From Neomoorella thermoacetica (GTDB lineage: Bacteria > Bacillota > DSM-521 > Neomoorellales > Neomoorellaceae), in the NCBI RefSeq assembly GCF_001875325.1, contig NZ_MDDC01000006.1:79051-143050 (forward strand): a stretch of DNA of 64,000 nt, written 5' to 3'. The notes under the pieces are model-generated. The model searched no databases, was not told the DNA's origin, and saw only the letters and a program-made list of their open reading frames with translations. Position 1 is the first letter of the stretch. Each line of letters opens with the position of its first letter. Shown here piece by piece: positions 36,502 to 44,627 of the stretch. Made by a program: the position numbers and the translations under genes.

Positions 36502-36819
36502 CAAAAATGGCGACTGTTAATTGAATTATATTCCAGCTTTTTAGGGGCTGGAGGGTACAGGCGAGGGCGACTTGGTTCGAGGCGTCAGCAAACTCAGCGA
36601 AGCCGAAGCGAGGCGGCGGTGAACGGGATGGGGATCGCAACGTGGCTTCAGGAACGAGAAATACCACGCCCCATTATGATTGATCAAAGGGATAAAAACC
36701 AAGCCACCCCCGCCGCCGAGCAAGGCTGAGCGCCAAGTTTGCTAGCCGAGAACCACCGGAGCCCTCAGACTGTACCCTCCAGCCCCTTGCCTCACCCTGC
36801 ATTCTCATGGGTTCGTGGC
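36502..36819. repeat. Dispersed intergenic repeat, copy A, interrupted
   Basis: Bases 36502-36537 and 36779-36819 together match the uninterrupted stretch 41763-41832: CAAAAATGG..ATTCCAGC, then CCTTGCC..CCTGCATT(C/T)TCATGG(G)TTCG..TGGC. Most differences in the first half are transitions. Copy A carries about 241 extra bases in the middle. Each copy lies after or between minus-strand genes. Confidence 0.6.
36543..36787. repeat. 245-bp element with 18-bp perfect inverted repeats
   Basis: The 18-base arms AGGGGCTGGAGGGTACAG (36543-36560) and its exact complement (36770-36787) enclose further pairing segments: GACTTGGTT with AACCAAGCC, AGCAAACT with AGTTTGCT, and a GCC..GGCGGCGG / CCGCCGCC..GGC pair. 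The whole element is therefore an extended imperfect palindrome able to fold as one long branched hairpin. The frames through it, including the upstream extension of argJ, look fortuitous. Candidates are a small non-autonomous mobile element or a structured RNA. The gap it fills, 36473-36853, has no other gene. Confidence 0.7.
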
Positions 36820-36853
36820 GGGGGCGTCAGCCCCCATGAGGGGGTCCTTGCAT

Positions 36854-37894
36854 TTATGGACATAATCCTGGTACTTCCAGGGCCGTGGTCTCCGGGAAAC
36901 CGCACATAAGGTTAAGGTTCTGCACCGCCTGGCCGGAAGCGCCTTTGGTCAGGTTGTCGATGGCGCTGGCCACCACCACCCGGCCGGTGCGGGTATCTAC
37001 GGTGAGATTAAGGTGGCAGTTGTTGCTGCCATATACCCAGCGGGTGTGGGGCCACTGGCCGGGGGGCAGGAGGTGGACAAAGGGCTCGCCGGCATAAAAT
37101 TCTTCATATACTCCTCGCAGTTCCTCCGTTGATGCCGGCCGTACCAGGGTGGCGTACATGGTACTCAAGATCCCCCTGCTGATGGGAAGCAGGTGGGGGG
37201 TAAAGGTTACTTTAACCTCTTCGCCGGCCAGGCTGCTGAGTTCCTGTTCGATCTCCGGGGTATGGCGGTGGCCGGCGACGCCGTAAGGGTTAATGCTTTC
37301 GTTGCACTCGACGAAGAGGCTGGTAACCCTGGCCTCCCGGCCGGCCCCGGAAACCCCTGACTTGGCGTCGATTATGATGGTCGACGGGTCAATGTAACCG
37401 CCCTTAAGCAGGGGAGCCAGGCCCAGGATGGCGCTGGTGGGGTAACAACCGGGATTGGCCACCAGGCCGGCGCTGCGGATGGCCTCCCGGTGAATCTCCG
37501 GCAGCCCGTAGACGGCACGGGCCGCCAGCTCGTAGTTGCCGTGCTGGATTTTGTACCATTCTTCGTAAGTCCCGGCGTTTCGGAAGCGCCAGTCGGCGCC
37601 CAGGTCAATTACCTTGAGCCCCCGTTCCCTGGCCCGGGTGGCTACCGGGACGGCGTGGCCGTGGGGCAGGGCGATAAAGATTACTTCCGCCCGGTCCATA
37701 ACCTCATCGGGACTCAAATTCTCACAGGTGAGGCTGGTATAGCCGGTAAGGGACGGGTAAACGCCGGCCATCCCTTCCCCGGCGTAACTGCGTGAGGTAA
37801 GGGCCACCAGCTCTACTTCCGGGTGCCGGCTCAAAATGCGGACCAGTTCGGCTCCCGTGTAACCGGTAGCACCAATAATTCCGGCTTTAATCAA
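36854..37894 (-). CDS. argC: N-acetyl-gamma-glutamyl-phosphate reductase
   Basis: About 346 residues from the TTG at 37894, preceded by GAGGAGG; the open frame runs 20 codons further upstream but without a ribosome site and through the promoter. It reduces acetylglutamyl phosphate to the semialdehyde. Motifs: IGATGYTGAELVRILSRHPEVEL at the N-terminus, the catalytic VANPGCYPTSAILGLAPL (Cys about 148) and GVSGAGREA. First gene of the arg operon. Confidence 0.95.
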   Translation of the reverse strand: MIKAGIIGATGYTGAELVRILSRHPEVELVALTSRSYAGEGMAGVYPSLTGYTSLTCENLSPDEVMDRAEVIFIALPHGHAVPVATRARERGLKVIDLGADWRFRNAGTYEEWYKIQHGNYELAARAVYGLPEIHREAIRSAGLVANPGCYPTSAILGLAPLLKGGYIDPSTIIIDAKSGVSGAGREARVTSLFVECNESINPYGVAGHRHTPEIEQELSSLAGEEVKVTFTPHLLPISRGILSTMYATLVRPASTEELRGVYEEFYAGEPFVHLLPPGQWPHTRWVYGSNNCHLNLTVDTRTGRVVVASAIDNLTKGASGQAVQNLNLMCGFPETTALEVPGLCP

Positions 37895-37917
37895 AGTGAG
37901 GGACCTCCTCGGTTGGT

Positions 37918-37953
37918 GTTTATAATTATACACTTCAGATGTATAATAATGCA
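37918..37953. promoter_or_regulatory. Two ArgR-like boxes in the arg promoter
   Basis: TGTTTATAATTATACA (37918-37933) and TGTATAATAATGCA (37940-37953) both resemble the A/T-rich TGnATnATnATnCA ARG box. They cover the -10 box and extend into the -35 box, so binding would block the promoter. Confidence 0.6.
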
Positions 37954-37954
37954 A
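37925..37954 (-). promoter_or_regulatory. Promoter of the argCJBDFGH operon
   Basis: Minus strand TTGCAT, 18 bases, TATAAT, about 30 bases before the argC start. It lies inside a pair of ArgR-like palindromes. The remainder of the gap 37895-38282 contains the terminator at 38115-38141 and GC-rich palindromic sequence but no convincing gene. Confidence 0.75.
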
Positions 37955-38114
37955 TAGGCCGGGTAGAATTTTACTTTATCTTAACATGGCATAGCGGTGT
38001 CCCGGCTGATATTTTCCTTCCCGGGTGGTCTTCATGCCGGCCGGATCGCCGGCCGCCGCAGGAGCCGTCCCGGCAACCGTCATGGCCTAAATTATACGGC
38101 CGCAGCTGCAACCT

Positions 38115-38141
38115 GAGAAAAAAGCAGCCCCCTCGGGCTGC
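38115..38141 (-). terminator. Terminator downstream of the SH3-like gene
   Basis: Minus strand GCAGCCC-GAGG-GGGCTGC followed by TTTTTTCTC, about 140 bases past the stop at 38283. Confidence 0.8.
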
Positions 38142-38282
38142 TTTCGTGGCCGCTGCTCATCTATCTCAAGTTTGTAGTCATTTTCTCTTCCTGCATCCAG
38201 GCCCTTTCTGGGTCTGGCGGGAAATCCGGGAACCGCGTACCGCATTAACATGGGCCGTCTCAAATCCCGGCCCTTCCTCCGG

Positions 38283-39239
38283 CTAAGGACCCGGCTGAAG
38301 ATCCAGGTAGCTTTTCAGGATATACCCCACCTGGCCGTTTCGCACCTTTACCCGCCAGTATGACGGCTCCCCCGGTCTGAGCCAGGAGAGCAGGTCCTCG
38401 TCCTCCAGGACGGCTACCTTCTCCCCCGCTGCCAGTTGCAGGCGGTCTACGTATTTATTCCCCCGGCGTTCCTTCAGGGCAGTGGCTGCGTTTACCCGGC
38501 CTTCCGCCATGACCATAGCCCTCCAGGCCGGTTCCCAGCGATAGGTATGGGTAACCGTCCGGCTCTGGACCTTCGTGCGCGGCCCGGTGGCTGCCGGTGC
38601 AGACCAGAGGGTCTGGTTGCTGATGGTTTTAATGGCCAGTTTACCCTCCGACCGGGTAAAATCCGTAGTTACCTGTTCGCTGACACCCTGCCAGCCTTCC
38701 CCCCGGGCCATCCACTTCTTGTTCCAGCGCTCTTCGTTGCTGGCCACCTTGCGCCAGATCTCCTGGAGTTTGCCATCTTCCCAGGTGTACAGGACGTAGA
38801 AACTACTCAGAAAGTAGGCACCGAAACGCTCGTCCAGGAGTTCGCGGATCAACACGGCGTTGCGTCCCGTTTCCAGCTGAACGACCCTGACCTCCTGCAG
38901 GGGCAGGGTATCCAGCGAAGCCAGCATTACCGGTTGCCCGTCCCCCTGGCGGAAAACCCCCAGCATACCCCGGTCCTTGGACAGGGTGACGCCGATGATC
39001 TTCTCCACCCCGGTGTCCGGAATCACGTCACCCTCGGCCTCAAGGTGGTAGACCCCGGCGCCCCGGCCCCGGGCCAGGTCCTCCAAGATCTCCTTCCCTC
39101 CCCGGGCCTCCTGGCCCATTACTGCCAGCTCCCGGGCCTCGTAAGGACCGGGCTGCCCTGTCGCCGTCCGCTGCCAGAAAACGAAGGCTGCTACCGCCAG
39201 GATCGCCAGGGCCCTGAGCCATAACCAGCGGTACGTCAT
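38283..39239 (-). CDS. Membrane-anchored protein with C-terminal SH3-like domain
   Basis: 318 residues from the ATG at 39239 (GGGAGGGGTGGAC upstream). A single N-terminal hydrophobic segment (RALAILAVAAFVFW) would anchor or export it. The middle (about residues 40-230) has no family I recognise. The last 60 residues, with VDRLQLAAGEKVAVLEDEDLL, WRVKVRNGQVGYILKSYLDL, match a bacterial SH3 (SH3b) domain of the kind that binds cell wall. It is monocistronic with its own terminator. Confidence 0.75.
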   Translation of the reverse strand: MTYRWLWLRALAILAVAAFVFWQRTATGQPGPYEARELAVMGQEARGGKEILEDLARGRGAGVYHLEAEGDVIPDTGVEKIIGVTLSKDRGMLGVFRQGDGQPVMLASLDTLPLQEVRVVQLETGRNAVLIRELLDERFGAYFLSSFYVLYTWEDGKLQEIWRKVASNEERWNKKWMARGEGWQGVSEQVTTDFTRSEGKLAIKTISNQTLWSAPAATGPRTKVQSRTVTHTYRWEPAWRAMVMAEGRVNAATALKERRGNKYVDRLQLAAGEKVAVLEDEDLLSWLRPGEPSYWRVKVRNGQVGYILKSYLDLQPGP

Positions 39240-39332
39240 GTCCACCCCTCCCATCCTTTAAAACTTTATGCAACAGGATGGCGGGTATGAATGACTGGTA
39301 CCAGCCGGGACGCAAATTTTGGATTCTACCAG

Positions 39333-40511
39333 TTACCCGGCCGCCTGCCTGCCGGCGAACTCGGCTTTGATCTGCGCCAGCAGTTCCCGGTCCAGCATGA
39401 CGTCTACCGCCGTCCAGGCCAGGGCCCTGGCGGCCAGGATGGCCAGGCGCCGGCCGGCCTCACCCCTGACGGCCCGGGCAAACTCCCGGGTATGGGGTAC
39501 CAGTTTCCCCGCATCAAGGGACAGGTAGGGGTGGATGGCCGGCACTACCCTGCTGACATTGCCCATATCCAGGGAACCCCGGCTGCGGCAGGCCGGGACC
39601 AGGTCGGTGACGCCCAGTTCCTGCAAATTTCTCTTCCAGGCGCCTGCCAGGGTGCGGTTGACAAGCATGGCCTCGTAGGAGGGCTCGTAGTTGTGGTACC
39701 AGAAACGGGTACCGGTGGCCAGGGCCGCCGCCGCGGCACAATCCTCCACCCGCCGGGCCAACCGGTTCAGGGCTTCCCTGGTGCGGGCCCGGAGGTAAAA
39801 ACGGGCCACCGCCCGTTCCGGGATAATGTTGGGTGAGACCCCCCCCTCGGCAATAATGCCGTGGATGCTGGTCTCGTCCTTTAAATAGGGCCGCAAAGCA
39901 TGGATGTTATTAAACAGCTGGATAACTGCTTCCAGGGCGTTGACGCCTTCCCCCGGGCAGGAGGCGGCATGGGCGGCCCGGCCTTCAAAAATAAACTCCA
40001 GGGCCTCCAGGGCCTGGGAAGTCGCCTCGACGGCATTGGTGTCCCCGGGGTGGAACATCATGGCCACATCCAGGTCGTCCAACGCCCCCTCCCTGGCAAG
40101 TAACACCTTGGCGCCGTGGCTTTCCTCGGCCGGAGTTCCCAGGACCACAATATTCCCGCGCAATTCCCGGGCAGCGGCCGCCAGACCTAAGGCCGCGCCC
40201 AGGCTGCCGGCTGCGATGAGGTTATGGCCGCAAGCGTGGCCCAGCTCCGGCAGGGCATCATACTCGGCTAGCAGGCCTACCCGGGGCCCGGGGGTCCCGG
40301 TGGCCAGTTCGGCCCGAAAAGCCGTCGGTAACTGGCAGAGGGGCCTGGTAATTTTAAAACCTTTTTCCGCCAGAATCCCGGTCAGGAGATCAGCAGCAAA
40401 GTACTCTTCGTTCCCCGTCTCCGGGTGATCAAAGATGGCTTCCGCCACCTGGATAATCTGGTCCTTGATCTCCTCTATAGCCCGGCTAATCTTTTCTTTT
40501 ACCCAGTGCAT
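39333..40511 (-). CDS. M20-family amidohydrolase / peptidase
   Basis: 392 residues, M20D-like. Metal ligands: LAEYDALPELGHACGHNLIAAGSLGA (His and Asp ligands, about residues 85-110), TPAEESHGAKVLL (Glu pair), MMFHPGD and a C-terminal His segment. The dimerisation domain lies in the middle. Relatives hydrolyse N-acyl amino acids or p-aminobenzoyl-glutamate; the substrate is unknown. It lies next to, but is separated from, the peptidase/radical SAM genes that follow. Confidence 0.9.
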   Translation of the reverse strand: MHWVKEKISRAIEEIKDQIIQVAEAIFDHPETGNEEYFAADLLTGILAEKGFKITRPLCQLPTAFRAELATGTPGPRVGLLAEYDALPELGHACGHNLIAAGSLGAALGLAAAARELRGNIVVLGTPAEESHGAKVLLAREGALDDLDVAMMFHPGDTNAVEATSQALEALEFIFEGRAAHAASCPGEGVNALEAVIQLFNNIHALRPYLKDETSIHGIIAEGGVSPNIIPERAVARFYLRARTREALNRLARRVEDCAAAAALATGTRFWYHNYEPSYEAMLVNRTLAGAWKRNLQELGVTDLVPACRSRGSLDMGNVSRVVPAIHPYLSLDAGKLVPHTREFARAVRGEAGRRLAILAARALAWTAVDVMLDRELLAQIKAEFAGRQAAG

Positions 40512-40591
40512 ATTTAACCCCTAACTACCCGGAGATTAGATTCCCGGACCATGGAAATAATACTATAAAAATAGCGCTGGGGGGTTAGCCT

Positions 40592-40825
40592 ATGTCCCTG
40601 GCATCCTGCAACTGCCACTGTACCTATTTAAATGATGGCCTGTGCGAGCTGGCCGGCCACCTGGACCAGGGCCTGCCCGTTATCTGTCCCTACCGGCAGC
40701 AGGCTACCGGCGGCTTCCGTCCCGCCCTGACAGCCCCCGGCTGGGAAGGGCTCCCGCCCGGTTTTTCTACTGCCAGGCACCATCGCTACCCCGGCTCTAC
40801 AAAACCTGCCGGCCGTCTACGCTGA
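40592..40825 (+). CDS. Small Cys-rich protein
   Basis: 77 residues. ATG seven bases after GGGGGG. The N-terminal 36 residues, SLASCNCHCTYLNDGLCEL and PVICPYRQQ, have five Cys in the CxCxC...C...CPY arrangement of several small clostridial proteins with presumed metal binding. The C-terminal half is low complexity. Its end overlaps the convergent aminopeptidase gene by 29 bases. An AT-rich AATACTATAA about 40 bases upstream may be the -10 region. Function unknown. Confidence 0.55.
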   Translation: MSLASCNCHCTYLNDGLCELAGHLDQGLPVICPYRQQATGGFRPALTAPGWEGLPPGFSTARHHRYPGSTKPAGRLR

Positions 40826-41729
40826 GCCGGGGCCGCAGCAGGATGCCGTCCAGGTGGCTGGGGGCTTCCACCCGGCCCCCGAAGGTGCTGTTGTCCCCCA
40901 GGGCGATATGCACCGTACCCCGCACCTTTTCATCCTCCAGGACGTTGCCCGTCAATTTGGCCAGGGGATTGAGGCCGATGCCCAGTTCGGCGATATTACG
41001 GCTCTCCGGGCCATAACGGTTGAGTATTTCCTCCAGGACGCGGGCCGCCTCCCCGCCGCTGACCTCCACGGCCCGGCCTTCCTCCACCTTGATGCGAAGG
41101 GGCTCCTTTAAAAAGCCGATTCCGGACATGGCGCCGTCGATAACCAGCATCCCCCGGGCGGTTCCCTCCACGGGAGCTATATAGGCCTCGCCGGCGGGGA
41201 GATTGCCAAAATCCCCCGGCTGGCGATAGAGGCCCGTATCGGGTCGCCCCCGGCGGCCGGCGATGCTGAAGGTTAAATCCGTGCCGGCCGGGGTCGTCAG
41301 GTGCACCTCCTGCCCTCCGGTAAGGATTGCGGCAAAATCCTCGCACTCCGCGGCCATGGCGTCATAATCAACGGCCAGGGTGCGTTCCAGCATATCGGCT
41401 GTGGCCCCGGCCAGGGAAGCGATGCGGGCGCCGGCGTCATTGGCCGCCCGGCGGGCCCGGGTATGGGATAGGGACCTGGAGGTAACCAGTACCACGACCT
41501 GGCTTTTGAGCATGGCTGCCGCCACCATCTCCGGGGGTTCCTGGCCGTGGTTGGCCCGGGGAAGCATAGTTATCGCAGCCGCCTCGGCCCCCAGCTCCCT
41601 GGCGGCCCGGAAGAAGGCCTCCCCCAGGGGCTGCAAATCAGTGTCGGTAACTATGAGAACCTTATCCCCCGCCCTGACGGCCAGGCATCCGGCCAGGGCC
41701 AGGCGGCAGGCTGAAGCTAGATCAGGCAT
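40797..41729 (-). CDS. Aminopeptidase T-like protein (M29 family relative)
   Basis: 310 residues from the ATG at 41729 (GGAGGAG upstream), shorter than classical M29 aminopeptidases (about 410). It is Ala/Arg rich. The C-terminal half has AGTDLTFSIAGRRG, the ELGIGLNPLAKLTGNVLEDEKVRGTVHIALGDNSTFGG segment and SHLDGILLRP, which contain the Glu, His and Asp metal ligands of the family. It probably removes N-terminal residues from peptides. It lies directly before the radical SAM gene with the intergenic repeat between them. Confidence 0.85.
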   Translation of the reverse strand: MPDLASACRLALAGCLAVRAGDKVLIVTDTDLQPLGEAFFRAARELGAEAAAITMLPRANHGQEPPEMVAAAMLKSQVVVLVTSRSLSHTRARRAANDAGARIASLAGATADMLERTLAVDYDAMAAECEDFAAILTGGQEVHLTTPAGTDLTFSIAGRRGRPDTGLYRQPGDFGNLPAGEAYIAPVEGTARGMLVIDGAMSGIGFLKEPLRIKVEEGRAVEVSGGEAARVLEEILNRYGPESRNIAELGIGLNPLAKLTGNVLEDEKVRGTVHIALGDNSTFGGRVEAPSHLDGILLRPRLSVDGRQVL

Positions 41730-41762
41730 GTTGACAGCTCTCCTCCGAAAATAGACTTCTGG

Positions 41763-41832
41763 CAAAAATGGTGGTTACTGGTTTGGTTGCATTCCAGCTC
41801 CTTGCCAGCCTGCATTTTCATGGTTCGCTGGC
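41763..41832. repeat. Dispersed intergenic repeat, copy B, uninterrupted
   Basis: Matches the two halves of the copy at 36502-36819. On the minus strand it forms a stem GCCAGC..GCTGGC around GAACCATGAAAATGCAG, 15 bases after the radical SAM stop codon, so it may act as the 3' hairpin of that transcript. Confidence 0.6.
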
Positions 41833-41845
41833 ATGGTCTGCCTGC

Positions 41846-42844
41846 TCATCTGACAATCGCCAGCTCGCTGCCGCAGGAGCGGCAGCGGCGGCCATCCAGG
41901 CCGGGCAAGGAAACGTGATAGCCGGTGCGGCGAATGACCAGCTCACCGCATACGGGGCAATAGGTATTACTAGCCTCCGGGTCGGCCACATTGCCCAGAT
42001 AAACATAATGCAAATACTCCCTGGCCATTTCCCTGGCGCGCCGCATAGTTTCCAGGGGAGTCGGTGGCGCCTCAAGGCGGTACCGGGGGAAATAACGGGA
42101 GAAATGGAGGGGTGTATCCACCCCCAGGTTGGTTGCCACCCACTTGACCAGTTCTTCCAGTTCAGTCGAGTCGTCGTTCAGGCCGGTAACCAGGAGGGTG
42201 GTTATCTCCACATGGCTGCCGGACTCCACTGCTGCTGCCGCCGTCTGGAGCACCGGGCGGTAATCGCCGTGGACAACCTTACGATAAAATTCCAGGCTGA
42301 AGCCCTTGACATCAATATTCCAGGCGTCAATCCAGGGCAGGAGTTCCTTCAGGGGCTCCGGCCGGATAAAGCCGTTGGTGACCATGACGTTCTTCAGCCC
42401 CGCATTCCTGGCCAGCTGCGCCGTGGCCAGGACGAATTCAAACCAGACCAGGGGCTCGGAGTAGGTGTAGGCTATTCCCGGGCTATGGACTTCCCTGGCT
42501 TTGCGGACCAGGTCATCGGGAGAAATGACAGCTGTCTCGGACTCTTGCCGGGCTATTTCCCAGTTCTGGCAGAAGTCACAGCTGAAGTTGCAGCCCACAG
42601 TGCCGGCTGAGAGGATAAGGCTGCCGGGGTAAAAGTGGTAGAGGGGCTTTTTTTCGATGGGGTCCAGGGCCAAGGAAGAACAGCGGCCGTAATTACGGGT
42701 AATAAGGCGACCCTCACGGTTTTCCCGCACCCGGCAGACGCCCCTTTTTCCGGGAGCAATAACACAGGTATGGGGACAGAGGCGGCACTCCACCTTTTCC
42801 CCAGGTAGCTTTACATAATACGCAGCTTCAGTCACGCCGACCAT
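41846..42844 (-). CDS. amrS: AmmeMemoRadiSam system radical SAM enzyme
   Basis: 332 residues. The radical SAM cluster motif is GCNFSCDFCQNW (CxxxCxxC, about residue 86). The N-terminus has a Cys-rich ECRLCPHTCVIAPGKRGVCRVRENREG segment and the C-terminus a zinc-ribbon-like TYCPVCGELV..RRCRSCGSELAIV. This matches the family encoded with Memo and AMMECR1 proteins, relatives of pyruvate formate-lyase activating enzymes. Its substrate is not established; modification of the adjacent Memo-AMMECR1 protein is a natural guess. ATG 42844 follows GGAGGGGAGCCGT. Confidence 0.92.
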   Translation of the reverse strand: MVGVTEAAYYVKLPGEKVECRLCPHTCVIAPGKRGVCRVRENREGRLITRNYGRCSSLALDPIEKKPLYHFYPGSLILSAGTVGCNFSCDFCQNWEIARQESETAVISPDDLVRKAREVHSPGIAYTYSEPLVWFEFVLATAQLARNAGLKNVMVTNGFIRPEPLKELLPWIDAWNIDVKGFSLEFYRKVVHGDYRPVLQTAAAAVESGSHVEITTLLVTGLNDDSTELEELVKWVATNLGVDTPLHFSRYFPRYRLEAPPTPLETMRRAREMAREYLHYVYLGNVADPEASNTYCPVCGELVIRRTGYHVSLPGLDGRRCRSCGSELAIVR

Positions 42845-42958
42845 ACGGCTCCCCTCCTGCGTAAATCCGAAAGTCGGGGGCAGGATATTCGGGAAAACTA
42901 ATTCCCGGTGCCACTCTCCCCCGGTTACCCTGCCTCCAGCTTCCTGCTCCTGCCCCCG

Positions 42959-44338
42959 TTAATGGTAACGCGTTACCTTGAACCTTTCCAGCCGGTAGGG
43001 CTCATCGGGGCCGATGCCGCCCTTCTGACGGGCAATGGCCACCTGTTCCGCCACGGTATCCACGCCCTCCAGGTCGGGAAGGAGCAACCCCCGCCTGTGA
43101 CCGCAGCTGACAATAACCCCGTAGACCTTCGGATCCAGGTCCGCTACGGTGGCCGGTTCTGGTTCACTTAAGACATCCACCGAATACTGGAGCTCGGGTA
43201 ATTCGTCGACCGTCACCGGGGGGAAACGGGGGTCTTCCAGGCCTGCCGCCAGGGCGTTGTAGATAATCTCCCCGGCCAGGTTCTCCCTGGTGGGGCTGAT
43301 GGTACCAATGCAGCCCCGCAGCCGGCCGTTTTTCTTTAGAGATACGAAGGCTCCGGCCCGGCCGGCAAGTTCCGGGGGAAGCGGGTCGGGGACCGGTAAC
43401 ACTTTGCCCGTATGCAGGTAGTGTTCCAGGCTCTGCCGGGCCAGGCGCACCGGCAGGGATTCTTCCCCGGCAGCAGCCGTCTCCCGGGCCAGCAGGCTGC
43501 GGTCCGGGGCCTTCTCGCCGGGTTCCAGGTGGGCCACCAGGTAGCCGACACCGAAGGGGCCTTCATAGGAAAGGACTTCTCTCTTGACCCGGTAGCCATC
43601 CAGGGCCCCCAGCCCCATAATGAAAGAACGCAGGCCGCACTCGCCGGCTCCCTCGGCCAAGTCTTCCGGTATGGCCAGGATGCCTTCTACATCCAGGTTT
43701 ACGAGCGCATCCTTTATTCTGGCATCAAAGACCTTACCGCGGGGGTCGTAACCTGCCGGGGCTCCGGGCAGCAGGCGGTGGGACATATCGCCGCTGGCCA
43801 CCAGGAGAGCCCGGCGCGGGCTATCTTTGACGGCCCTCGCCAGGGCGGCGCCGAAGGCATAGAGTTTTTTCCGCTCCATAAGGGCCATGCCCATGGCCAC
43901 CAGGGGCACCTCCAGGCCGGCCTGGCGCAAAAAATACAGGGGAACCATCATGCCGTGGTCCAGTTCCGGGGTCAAGTTGTAATTACTGCTGGCCCGGGCA
44001 TCGAGCCAGGCGACTGCTATCCCCTCCTCCCTGGCCTTAGCCGCAATAGCCCGGCTCAAGTCGAGGTCCAGGGTGTACTTAAACCGGACCTCCCCCGCCT
44101 GGAAGGCCGCCAGGTCGCCTGCCAGTTCCGGTGTCGCCCAGATACCCACGGCGTCGCGGAAGACCGGGCCGTGGGGAGAAATGATAATTATTACCTCCGG
44201 CTGGCGGGCAGCCACCCTGGTCGCCAGTTCCCTGGCAGCTGCCACCGTAGCCTTAATCCTTGCCACCTCGCCGCGTCCGACCTCCGGGACCATAATTGGC
44301 GGGTGGGGCATAAAGACTATATCCAGCAAGCGTCCCAT
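42959..44338 (-). CDS. Memo/LigB-like and AMMECR1 fusion protein (AmmeMemoRadiSam A/B)
   Basis: 459 residues from the ATG at 44338 (AAAGGGGTGATTGC upstream). The first ~265 residues are a class III extradiol dioxygenase B-like/Memo domain with candidate iron ligands in [20 protein letters not shown] and AGECGLRSF, plus [10 protein letters not shown] and SGDMSHRL. The last ~180 residues are an AMMECR1 domain with the hallmark LRGCIGT inside [20 protein letters not shown] and ending in [17 protein letters not shown]. Such fusions occur with the radical SAM partner encoded next door. The function of the trio is unknown. Confidence 0.92.
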   Translation of the reverse strand: MGRLLDIVFMPHPPIMVPEVGRGEVARIKATVAAARELATRVAARQPEVIIIISPHGPVFRDAVGIWATPELAGDLAAFQAGEVRFKYTLDLDLSRAIAAKAREEGIAVAWLDARASSNYNLTPELDHGMMVPLYFLRQAGLEVPLVAMGMALMERKKLYAFGAALARAVKDSPRRALLVASGDMSHRLLPGAPAGYDPRGKVFDARIKDALVNLDVEGILAIPEDLAEGAGECGLRSFIMGLGALDGYRVKREVLSYEGPFGVGYLVAHLEPGEKAPDRSLLARETAAAGEESLPVRLARQSLEHYLHTGKVLPVPDPLPPELAGRAGAFVSLKKNGRLRGCIGTISPTRENLAGEIIYNALAAGLEDPRFPPVTVDELPELQYSVDVLSEPEPATVADLDPKVYGVIVSCGHRRGLLLPDLEGVDTVAEQVAIARQKGGIGPDEPYRLERFKVTRYH

Positions 44339-44474
44339 GCAATCACCCCTTTTAATATAGCCCGGCGCCCATCCTTTCATGTAATTACCAGAACCCGGGC
44401 CTTTCCCTCAAGGTTTACTTTACCACATCTGCCAGCTATTTGACAGGGGATGGAGTTCCCCGGGGACAAAAGTA

Positions 44475-44504
44475 GCCCGTGACCCATTCCGTCACGGGCT
44501 TTTT
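44475..44504. terminator. Terminator-like hairpin between cwlD and the Memo-AMMECR1 gene
   Basis: Nine-base perfect stem GCCCGTGAC/GTCACGGGC. On the plus strand TTTTT follows at once; on the minus strand TACTTTTGT follows, which would serve cwlD. The rest of the gap 44339-44627 is GC-rich with no gene seen. Confidence 0.6.
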
Positions 44505-44627
44505 ATCCCTCTACCGGCAGCCCTCCCGGTGCCCGGCAGGCCCTGGCCCCGGGCCCTTATGCCTTTGCCCGGCCCAGCTTCCGGAATCTCCCCACCACGG
44601 CACCGCCGGAGGACAGGGCTTTACCTG

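Noticed and set aside
36473..36667. 65-codon N-terminal extension of ArgJ
   Set aside because: It lies in the palindromic element and upstream of a strong ribosome site at the ATG 36472; ArgJ homologs begin there.
38087..38245. 52-residue minus-strand frame below the SH3-like gene
   Set aside because: It has no ribosome site and runs straight through the terminator at 38115-38141.
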